From a bacterium (GTDB lineage: Bacteria; Bacteroidota; Bacteroidia; Cytophagales; Cyclobacteriaceae), in contig JANSWY010000050.1 in the NCBI GenBank assembly GCA_024743255.1, positions 1 to 34,978 of the forward strand: DNA of 34,978 nucleotides. The letters run 5' to 3'. The position numbers and the translations under genes are program-made. The notes under the pieces were generated by a model that did not search any database, was not told the DNA's origin, and saw only the letters and a list, made by a program, of their open reading frames with translations. Shown here one piece after another: positions 7,387 through 14,659 of the stretch (positions within the stretch are counted from its first letter, which is position 1; every line of letters begins with the position of its first letter).

Positions 7387-7992
7387 ATGGGTATAGCTGA
7401 ACGTAAAGAAAGAGAACGAGAAGAATTAAAGGAGAAGATCATAAATGGATCAACCGAACTCTTTTTGGAGCACGGGATTGAAGGGACCAGTATCAGAATG
7501 ATTGCTGACAAGATCGAATACAGTCCGGCTACAATATATCTTCATTTCAAGGATAAAAACGAGCTGTTTTATGTAATAATGGAGCGTGCATTTGGCTTGT
7601 TTTTCGAGTATTTCTCAAGAGTGCTTCCTATAAAGGATCCAATGGAGAGGCTTCATAAACTCGGTGACGTATATCTGAAGTTTGCTGAGGAAAATCCGTT
7701 CTATTATGATTTGATGTTTGTCATAAGAGCTCCAATGGATCATACAAAAGAAGATTGGGACAATGGAAGGAGAAGTCATTCGGTATTGACAAATACGGTT
7801 CAGGAATGTATTGATAAAGGATATTTCAAAGGACACAATCCCGAAGGACTATCATTAACAATATGGTCTACAGTTCATGGACTAGCAACTTTACGTTTGA
7901 GAGGTAGGCTGGGAATGTACGATGAGAAGTCAGTGCAAGAAATGATGTCAAGTGCCTTAAACTCATTGAATACTATGCTCGAAAGAGCGTAG
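7387..7992 (+). CDS. TetR/AcrR family regulator of the efflux operon
   Basis: The 201-residue protein starts at MGIAERKERERE, chosen over an ATG 21 nt upstream because that one would lie inside the promoter and because related regulators begin this way. The N-terminal DNA-binding domain (about 10-56) has the helix-turn-helix SIRMIADKIEYSPATIYLHF, typical of TetR/AcrR proteins. The C-terminal ligand-binding part includes FAEENPFYYDLMF and is less conserved. It is followed 74 bp later by tolC, adaptor and RND pump genes in the same direction. A 23-bp palindrome at its own promoter recurs before tolC, so autoregulation and repression of the pump are inferred. The inducer is unknown. Confidence 0.9.
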   Translation: MGIAERKEREREELKEKIINGSTELFLEHGIEGTSIRMIADKIEYSPATIYLHFKDKNELFYVIMERAFGLFFEYFSRVLPIKDPMERLHKLGDVYLKFAEENPFYYDLMFVIRAPMDHTKEDWDNGRRSHSVLTNTVQECIDKGYFKGHNPEGLSLTIWSTVHGLATLRLRGRLGMYDEKSVQEMMSSALNSLNTMLERA

Positions 7993-8005
7993 TTTTTTTT
8001 GCCAT

Positions 8006-8028
8006 TTTACTAAACAGTGTTTATAAAA
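8006..8028. promoter_or_regulatory. TetR operator O2, upstream of tolC
   Basis: TTTACTAAAC (8006-8015) repeats the left arm of O1 exactly. After AGT it is followed by GTTTATAAAA (8019-8028), which keeps the GTTTA and the terminal AAA of the right arm. It lies 39 bp before the tolC ATG and 14 bp after the regulator's stop codon. Confidence 0.75.
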
Positions 8029-8066
8029 TATTCATAGTTAAAATATAAATCAGTAATCAACGAATC

Positions 8067-9410
8067 ATGTATAGATTAATTTTAATTTTGACGAGTGCTT
8101 TATTGACAGGATTGTCACTATCAGCACAATCAGTTCTGGATCAATATGTGGCTGAAGGTTTGGAAAACAATCAACAGCTCTTCCAGGAAAAGCTAGCAGT
8201 GGAGACAACACAGCTGGAGCTCTCACAAGCTAAGGGCTTGTACATGCCATCAGTAAGTTTTGAGGCATCCTATACACTTGCTAATGGTGGTCGGGGAATT
8301 CAGTTTCCAGTTGGGGATTTACTTAACCCTGTTTACGGCACACTGAATCAATTGACGGATTCTGATCAGTTCCCAACTATCGAGAATGTCAACGAACAAT
8401 TTATTCCAAATGACTTTCACGAAACTAAAATCAGGGTTGTTCAGCCATTAATGAATAGTGATATTCATTACAACAAATTGATTCGGGAGAGTTTGGTGAA
8501 AGTTGCTCTAGCTAGTGAGGAGACATATAAGCAAGAGTTAACTAAAGAAATCAAAGTTGCATACTACTCTTACTTGCAGGCATTTGAGGCAATCAAAATA
8601 TACAACGCCAATGAGCAGTCGCTGAAGGAGTTAGTCAGGTTTAATCAAAAACGATTCGAGGCAGACCAGATTACGAAAGATGAGGTTTATCGATCTGAAT
8701 TTGAGTTACAACAGTTGATCGCCGATAGGTCACAGATAATATCAAGTCTTGAGACATCAAAAGCCTATTTTAATTTTTTATTGAATCGTTCATATGATTC
8801 TGAGATAGAAATTGACCAGAGCATTATACTGGTTGAGGAAATGAATGATATCACAATTGTTAGTGCCATTTCCCAAAGGCCGGAAATATTGCAAATTAAG
8901 GCCGCTCAAGAGGCACAGCAACTTGATGTCAGGAGATCGAATTCGGATAGATTCTTACCTCAAATTAATGCTGTAGCGGATCTGGGTTACCAGGGGTTTG
9001 GTTATGAATTCAGTAGTGATCAGGATTTTTGGTTGGTAAATCTGAGTTTGAGTTGGAATATTTTTTCCGGATTCCAAAAGAATCAGACAACACAGATTTC
9101 AAAAATCAAATTACAAGCTCTTGAAAGCCAGCAGCGTCAATTGAATAGCCAGATCTCACTTGAAGTGGTTCGTGCAAAGAGCAATTTTGAAGCCTCCAAA
9201 AATACCTATCAGGCAAAGCAAAGAGCGCAATTAGCATCTCAAAAGAACTTTGATATTACCAATAGCAGATACCGAGCCGGACAAGCTTTATTGGTAGAAT
9301 ATGTAGATGCGCAATCTTCAAATATTTCAGCACAATTGGATACCGCTCTTTCAAAATACCAGGTTTTATCAAACCAGGCAATTCTGGATAGATCATTAGC
9401 CATCAAATAA
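8067..9410 (+). CDS. TolC family outer membrane efflux protein
   Basis: This 447-residue protein has a signal peptide ending at about SLSA/QSVL (residue 20) and two outer-membrane-efflux-protein repeats of long amphipathic helices. The repeats are seen as heptad-rich segments such as EKLAVETTQLELSQAKG and AAQEAQQLDVRRSNSDRFLPQ. The second repeat contains the LSWNIFSGF motif of the membrane strand and the closing NSRYRAGQALLVEYVDAQ stretch. It forms the trimeric outer-membrane channel for the adaptor and pump encoded next. It is the first gene of the operon, 30 bp ahead of the adaptor gene. Length and domain order are normal. Confidence 0.93.
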   Translation: MYRLILILTSALLTGLSLSAQSVLDQYVAEGLENNQQLFQEKLAVETTQLELSQAKGLYMPSVSFEASYTLANGGRGIQFPVGDLLNPVYGTLNQLTDSDQFPTIENVNEQFIPNDFHETKIRVVQPLMNSDIHYNKLIRESLVKVALASEETYKQELTKEIKVAYYSYLQAFEAIKIYNANEQSLKELVRFNQKRFEADQITKDEVYRSEFELQQLIADRSQIISSLETSKAYFNFLLNRSYDSEIEIDQSIILVEEMNDITIVSAISQRPEILQIKAAQEAQQLDVRRSNSDRFLPQINAVADLGYQGFGYEFSSDQDFWLVNLSLSWNIFSGFQKNQTTQISKIKLQALESQQRQLNSQISLEVVRAKSNFEASKNTYQAKQRAQLASQKNFDITNSRYRAGQALLVEYVDAQSSNISAQLDTALSKYQVLSNQAILDRSLAIK

Positions 9411-9440
9411 TTAAAGCATTAAAAAATCAAATTATAAATC

Positions 9441-10475
9441 ATGAAAAAGTTAACAGTTTTAACGGTAATGATTGCATTAGTTCTTGTGTCGTGTAAACAG
9501 AACTATACATCAAATGAGGAAAGTAGTACCTCAGTAAAAAGGGCCAAAATTGTCCAATTGGAACCCACTGCTGAGGCAATTCCGGTCTATGCAGCTGGGA
9601 AGATTCAATCTTTGGAAAGTATAAAGCTTTCTTTCAAGACAGGAGGTATAATCAAGAAGCTTCACGTAAGTCCAGGTGAATATGTTCGTCAAGGACAATT
9701 ATTAGCATCATTGGACCTTGCTGAAATAAACGCCCAAGTAGCTCAAGCGAAATCTAATGTGGAGAAACTTGAAAGAGACCTGAACAGGTTCCGAAAACTA
9801 TATGCAGACTCAGCAGCTACTCTTCAATCAGTTCAGGATATTGAAACGGGCTTAGAAGTGGCGCAGGCAGGACTTCAAATAGCTCAGTTCAATCAAAAGT
9901 ATAGTCAGATCATTGCTCCTAATTCTGGTAAAATTCAATCCAAAATGAGTGAAGAGAATGAATTGGTATCTTCTGGGCAACCTATTTACACATTAGGGAC
10001 TACTGAAGGTGTGAGTCTCAATGTAGGATTAGCAGACAGAGATGTAGTTAAACTAAGACTGGGAGATGAAGCTGTGATAACATTTGATGCTTTTCCTGGA
10101 GAAAAAGCTGAAGCTAAAGTGACTGAAATTGCAGGTGAGGGTCATCCTGTCACTGGAACATTCCAGGTAGAGCTTACCATTTTGAATTTTCCATATGAAT
10201 TGAAGCCTGGATTTTTTGCAAGAGCAACGATCAAACCAGGTGAACAAAAACCTTATTTCAAAGTGCCAATGCACGCCATTGTGGAAGGTCTGGATCAGCA
10301 GGTTGCAGTCTTCATTCCTGCAGAGAATAAGGCAAAAAGAGTGATTTTGTTACCAAAACACATCGGTGAGGACTTCTTTACAGTGGAGGCCGAATCTGCA
10401 AATGAACTAGCGGTGATTACTGATGGTGCCTCTTATCTATCGGAAGGTGATTATTTTGAAACAATAAACGAGTAA
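9441..10475 (+). CDS. RND efflux periplasmic adaptor (membrane fusion lipoprotein)
   Basis: The 344-residue protein begins with a lipoprotein signal peptide ending in LVSC, so Cys18 is the lipid anchor. It then shows the membrane-fusion-protein order: a lipoyl half-motif (SFKTGGIIKKLHVSPGEYV near 68), a coiled-coil hairpin (AQVAQAKSNVEKLERDLNRFRKLYADSAAT), and the second lipoyl half (IIAPNSGKIQSKMSEENELV near 155). A beta-barrel domain and a membrane-proximal domain follow. It links the RND pump to the TolC channel. It sits 4 bp before the pump gene, so the two are translated from one message. The coiled coil is short, as in many adaptors of this kind. Confidence 0.92.
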   Translation: MKKLTVLTVMIALVLVSCKQNYTSNEESSTSVKRAKIVQLEPTAEAIPVYAAGKIQSLESIKLSFKTGGIIKKLHVSPGEYVRQGQLLASLDLAEINAQVAQAKSNVEKLERDLNRFRKLYADSAATLQSVQDIETGLEVAQAGLQIAQFNQKYSQIIAPNSGKIQSKMSEENELVSSGQPIYTLGTTEGVSLNVGLADRDVVKLRLGDEAVITFDAFPGEKAEAKVTEIAGEGHPVTGTFQVELTILNFPYELKPGFFARATIKPGEQKPYFKVPMHAIVEGLDQQVAVFIPAENKAKRVILLPKHIGEDFFTVEAESANELAVITDGASYLSEGDYFETINE

Positions 10476-10479
10476 GGTC

Positions 10480-13400
10480 ATGCAACTCCCAAAATTAGCA
10501 CTCAAAAATTATCAGTTCGTGCTTGTTCTGATAGCCATGGCTACTTACATAGGAATATCGGCCATACAAAACATGCCAAGAAATGAGGATCCCAATCCAA
10601 AATTTCCTATCTACAATATTGTCGCCGTTTATCCTGGTGCCAGCCCGGAAGATGTGGAAGAACTAGTAGTAAACCCATTGGAAGAGGCTGTTGACCAGCT
10701 GGATGATATTTTGCACATCACCACAATTATTGAAGAGGGATTAGCAGTTATACAGATCGAAGCGGAATTCGGGATTGATATTGATGATAAGTATGATGAG
10801 ATTCTTAGGGAAGTCAAAAACGAGGAGCCAGATTTACCAGATGACCTTTATTCATTGGAAGTCTCCCAATTTGAACCGAACAAACTTGTCAAAATTCAGC
10901 AAATCGCTCTTTCGGCTCCTGATAAAAGTTTCAGAGAAATTGAGCAGGTTGGGGAAGACCTGGAGAAGAGATTAGAAAAAATCAAAGGGGTTGATGATGC
11001 GGAGTTGGTTGCTTACCCTGAGGAATTGATTAAAGTGGAGGTCGATCTTCAAAGGATGGCTGCTTACAACATTTCGATAAATCAATTGAATGGAATTCTT
11101 ACTTCTCAAAATTTAAATATTCCGGCTGGAGACCTTGCCGCAGGTGTTAAGTCATTTAGTGTGAAGTCCTCCGGAAGTTTTAATAACCTGGAGGAGCTTA
11201 AGAGTATTGTAATTAGCAGCACTGGAAATCATATCATTCATTTAAGAGATATAGCTGATGTAAAATTTGATTACAAGGAAGATAACTGGATAGGAAGGTT
11301 TAATGGTGAAAGAGCCATTTTTATTACGATCACTCAACGAACCGGAAACAACCTTGTAGCGGTTGGTAAGACGATCCAATCTGAATTAGAGCAGTTTCAA
11401 AAAACTCTTCCAAACGGATATTCACTTAACACGGTTTTCGAACAAGGGTCAGCGGTAGAAGCTAGGATAAATGGGTTTTTCTGGAACTTAATACAAGGGG
11501 TCCTTTTGGTGGGAGTGATCATCTTGCTATTCCTGGGGTTACGTCCATCATTAATTATTATGACAGTTATTCCGCTTTCCATTGTAATAGGAATCGGGAT
11601 ATTGGACATGGCGGATTATGCATTACAGCAGATCTCAATTGCAGCGCTGGTTATTGCACTGGGTTTGCTTGTAGATAATGGAATTGTAGTAGTTGAAAAT
11701 ATTCAGAGATATTTGAAGCAAGGTTTAAATCTCAAAGAAGCAGCAATAAAAGGAACTTCTGAGGTTGGTTACGCAATCATTAGCTCAACTGCCACGACTG
11801 TATTTGCATTCTTTCCTTTGGTGTTCATGCAAAGTGGTCCAGGTGAGTTTTTGAGGTCTCTACCACTCACAGTGATTTTCGTTTTAATGGTTTCTTTGAT
11901 TCTTGCAATGACGCTAACACCAATGGTCTCTGGCAAAATTCTTAAATCCAATAGCAGGGCTAAATTCCAATTTGTTGACAAAAGTATTGGGCAATTTATA
12001 ACCAAAATTTATGAGCCGGTTTTGAAGTTTTCTCTGAGGAGAGGATGGGTAATACTGACAGTTGGAGTGGTTCTATTAATCGGTAGTGTTTCTCTATTTC
12101 CAAGTATTGGGGTCACATTCTTCCCAACAGCTGATAAACCATTGTTACTGATTGAAGTGGAAGCACCTAGGGGAAGCAGCATGGCAAGAACAGATAAAGC
12201 AGTGACTTATGTGGAAGATGTATTAAATGATTTTGATTATGTTGATTCCTATACATCCAACATAGGTCATGGTAACCCAACAATTTACTACAACAGGGCA
12301 GGAGAGAATTTCAAGAAGTATTTCGGACAGCTCCTGGTGAAATTTGATGATTGGGATGCTCAACAGTTTTATCAAACGCTAGCTAGCCTCAGAAAAGAAT
12401 TCTCTAAATACCCAGATGCAAGAATTACATTTCAGGAATTGAAAAACGGCCCACCAGTAGAGGCTCCAATTGAAGTCCGATTGATAGGAGACGACTTGAA
12501 CAAAATGAGAGCTGTGTCGCTACAAGTGGAAAGTATCATGGAACAAACAGATGGTGTAATTGATATTTTCAATCCGTTAAAATCAAGCAAAACGGACCTT
12601 AAGGTTGCAATCGACAGGGATAAAGCTGGTATGTATGGTGTTCCACTTGTGGGTATTGATCAGGTGATGAGAGTAGGAGTGGATGGACTGACCATTGATG
12701 AGGTTTCAGTAAACCAGAAGGATTTTGATTTGATGGTTCAGGCAAATATTAATGCTGAAAGTATTCCTGAGTTAGCCAAAATTCAATTAGCTAATAGACA
12801 AGGTCAGCATGTACCATTGTTACACATGGCGCAATTGAAGTTTCAACCTGCGGTATCTGAAATTAGACATTATGATACCGATAGAAGCACATCCATCACT
12901 GCAAGCGTCACAAATCTGGATCAGGCAATTGCAAAGACTGAGTTGATCATGAATGGTATTGATGAATTGGAGTTTCCCGAAGGAATTACCTATGAGTTTG
13001 GTGGCGAATATGAGAGTCAACAGGAGTCCTTTGGAGATCTAGGTTTGTTACTGATATTGGCAATGTTGGGAATCTTTGCAATTCTTGTGTTGCAGTTCAG
13101 ATCATTTACACAACCATTGATTGTATTCGCTTCAATACCATTAGCAATAACTGGTTCTTTTGTTGCTTTGTACGTAACGGGATGGTCTTTCTCTTTTTTC
13201 GCTTTTGTTGGATTTATCAGTCTTGTTGGGATTGTGGTCAACAACTCAATTATTCTGGTTGACTACACAAATCAGTTAATCAGATCAGGAAAAGAGAAAT
13301 ATGAAGCAATTCTTGATGCGAGCAAAACAAGATTTACTCCTATTATTCTAACCACTGTGACCACCATTTTAGGTCTTGTTCCTCTGACTTTTCAAGGAAC

Positions 13401-13527
13401 GAATTTATGGTCCCCATTGGGCTGGACAATTATTGGAGGTATGATCTCATCAACTGTACTGACATTATTTGTGGTGCCGGTTCTTTACCAATGGTTTACA
13501 AAAACAAAGACAGTAGTCGTTGATTAG
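10480..13527 (+). CDS. RND family efflux permease
   Basis: The 1015-residue protein is an inner-membrane resistance-nodulation-division pump with twelve predicted membrane segments and two large periplasmic loops. Typical motifs are YPGASPEDVEELV (near 50), the TM2-TM6 block with GLLVDNGIVVVENIQRY (395-411), STATTVFAFFPLVF and, in TM10-TM12, GIVVNNSIILVDYTNQL. The paired Asp of AcrB TM4 (DD) is Asp399-Asn400 here, and the TM10 Lys is replaced by Asn (VVNN, 919-922). That pattern occurs in RND clades outside the AcrB/MexB group. Its drug, solvent or lipid substrate is not predictable. It is the last gene of the TetR-controlled operon and is closed by a strong terminator. Confidence 0.93.
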   Translation: MQLPKLALKNYQFVLVLIAMATYIGISAIQNMPRNEDPNPKFPIYNIVAVYPGASPEDVEELVVNPLEEAVDQLDDILHITTIIEEGLAVIQIEAEFGIDIDDKYDEILREVKNEEPDLPDDLYSLEVSQFEPNKLVKIQQIALSAPDKSFREIEQVGEDLEKRLEKIKGVDDAELVAYPEELIKVEVDLQRMAAYNISINQLNGILTSQNLNIPAGDLAAGVKSFSVKSSGSFNNLEELKSIVISSTGNHIIHLRDIADVKFDYKEDNWIGRFNGERAIFITITQRTGNNLVAVGKTIQSELEQFQKTLPNGYSLNTVFEQGSAVEARINGFFWNLIQGVLLVGVIILLFLGLRPSLIIMTVIPLSIVIGIGILDMADYALQQISIAALVIALGLLVDNGIVVVENIQRYLKQGLNLKEAAIKGTSEVGYAIISSTATTVFAFFPLVFMQSGPGEFLRSLPLTVIFVLMVSLILAMTLTPMVSGKILKSNSRAKFQFVDKSIGQFITKIYEPVLKFSLRRGWVILTVGVVLLIGSVSLFPSIGVTFFPTADKPLLLIEVEAPRGSSMARTDKAVTYVEDVLNDFDYVDSYTSNIGHGNPTIYYNRAGENFKKYFGQLLVKFDDWDAQQFYQTLASLRKEFSKYPDARITFQELKNGPPVEAPIEVRLIGDDLNKMRAVSLQVESIMEQTDGVIDIFNPLKSSKTDLKVAIDRDKAGMYGVPLVGIDQVMRVGVDGLTIDEVSVNQKDFDLMVQANINAESIPELAKIQLANRQGQHVPLLHMAQLKFQPAVSEIRHYDTDRSTSITASVTNLDQAIAKTELIMNGIDELEFPEGITYEFGGEYESQQESFGDLGLLLILAMLGIFAILVLQFRSFTQPLIVFASIPLAITGSFVALYVTGWSFSFFAFVGFISLVGIVVNNSIILVDYTNQLIRSGKEKYEAILDASKTRFTPIILTTVTTILGLVPLTFQGTNLWSPLGWTIIGGMISSTVLTLFVVPVLYQWFTKTKTVVVD

Positions 13528-13535
13528 TTGTGGAT

Positions 13536-13565
13536 GAGTCGGGTGTTGTAGCCCGGCTCTTTTTC
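13536..13565 (+). terminator. Terminator of the efflux operon
   Basis: GAGTCGGGT (13536-13544) pairs with GCCCGGCTC (13551-13559), with two G-U pairs, over a 6-nt loop, followed by five T. It touches the stop codon of the convergent gene at 13565. Confidence 0.85.
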
Positions 13566-14260
13566 TACAAAGTATTGTAATATTCAGCTACCTTAATTAA
13601 TTGATCTTCATCGCTCAATCTTAATTTGTTCTCTCTTACATATGAAGTAATTACCTCAGATTTAGACCCAAATAAATCCAGTTTTTTCTTCTTGTTTCCC
13701 TGCATTTCCTCTGCTATTCCATCTATGACCAGATAGAATAATTCAAACTTTTCGATAGAACTTGCTTTGGTATTAGCAACTAAAGTAGGGGACGTAGAAC
13801 CCCTCAGAGACGTAACCAGGGTCCTTTTTAGTAAAATCGCATCGCCTTCAACAAGAATTTCAAAGAATCCCGGAGTTACTTCTTGATCGAATTTGTAGGC
13901 GGATTTATTCAAGAACTTAACTGATTGGAAAACTTTGGTATTATACCATTCGAAGAATTCAATTCTATCTCCACTTATAACTCTTATTTCTCTTCCTACT
14001 ATAATCTCGATTTGATTTCTTACTAATTCATATCTGATAAAATAGCCCCTTAAAAGTTTCCCATTTTTAAGTTTGATATTTCCTGCTTGCCATTCTTCGG
14101 TGTAATAATGCTTACCCATGGAGGTTGCTTTTGGAAGCGATATTCGAAGGTCTTCTTGTTCGATTTTTTCAGGGTCTGCGAAAAATGGATTGATTTCTTT
14201 GACTTGGCCAAAGAGGGACAGGCTAACTAATGCTAGCAAGCAGGTAAGGTTGAATTTCAT
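13565..14260 (-). CDS. Secreted hypothetical protein
   Basis: The protein has 231 residues with a signal peptide (MKFNLTCLLALVSLSLFGQ) cut at about residue 19, so it is probably periplasmic or outer-membrane associated. The mature part mixes beta-strand-like segments (GNIKLKNGKLLRGYFIRYE, GFFEILVEGDAILLKRTL) with a C-terminal helical region rich in Lys and Glu (GNKKKKLDLFGSKSEVITSYV). Proteins with this outline are common beside other Bacteroidota genes, but I recognise no named domain. It is preceded on the minus strand by the 44-residue lipoprotein, 57 bp away, and the two may be co-transcribed. It converges with the efflux operon. Confidence 0.75.
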   Translation of the reverse strand: MKFNLTCLLALVSLSLFGQVKEINPFFADPEKIEQEDLRISLPKATSMGKHYYTEEWQAGNIKLKNGKLLRGYFIRYELVRNQIEIIVGREIRVISGDRIEFFEWYNTKVFQSVKFLNKSAYKFDQEVTPGFFEILVEGDAILLKRTLVTSLRGSTSPTLVANTKASSIEKFELFYLVIDGIAEEMQGNKKKKLDLFGSKSEVITSYVRENKLRLSDEDQLIKVAEYYNTL

Positions 14261-14316
14261 TGTTCAAGAGTTTTTTGACTTTGTTAAAACTCTTTAACGT
14301 AAAACATAGGAAAAGT

Positions 14317-14451
14317 TTATTCTACAGCGTAAGTATCTGAGTTTTCTACCGGACTTGAATGATTTAGAATTTGCTTGGAGCAGCTATTGATATTGGCAAT
14401 AATAAACGTAGCGATCAGTATTGCCCAAAGGCTCTTGTTTGTCTTCTTCAT
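14317..14451 (-). CDS. Small predicted lipoprotein, 44 residues
   Basis: On the minus strand an ATG at 14451 opens a 44-codon frame ending in TAA at 14317. The product starts MKKTNKSLWAILIATFI and reaches Cys24 in the context NINSC-SKQ, which is a basic N-terminus, a hydrophobic core and a lipobox-like site. The remaining 20 residues are polar. The signal-peptide architecture, rather than length, supports it as a real gene. No function is recognised. It lies just upstream of the secreted hypothetical gene on the same strand. A hairpin at 14266-14294 (AAGAGTTTT / AAAACTCTT) separates them. Confidence 0.55.
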   Translation of the reverse strand: MKKTNKSLWAILIATFIIANINSCSKQILNHSSPVENSDTYAVE

Positions 14452-14659
14452 AGCAAGGTAATTTTGGTGGCAGTCTTTGAAAGTAGTTAATTTTGTTGAG
14501 AAATCCTAATGCTTAAAATCGAAATCAGGTCTTCATAACAATTACATAAACCAGAATGTTTCGTTCTGAAGAGAGGGTTGTTAAAATTGTTTCTTGCTAT
14601 AGATTTCGTTAGCTTATGAGGAATTTGGAACTAGAGACTCCCCATCATCTTACTTGAAT

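Noticed and set aside
14266-14294. AAGAGTTTT / AAAACTCTT as a terminator of the small lipoprotein gene
   Set aside because: The stem is AT-rich with no T run after it on the minus strand, so a terminator call is not supported. It is noted only as a hairpin.
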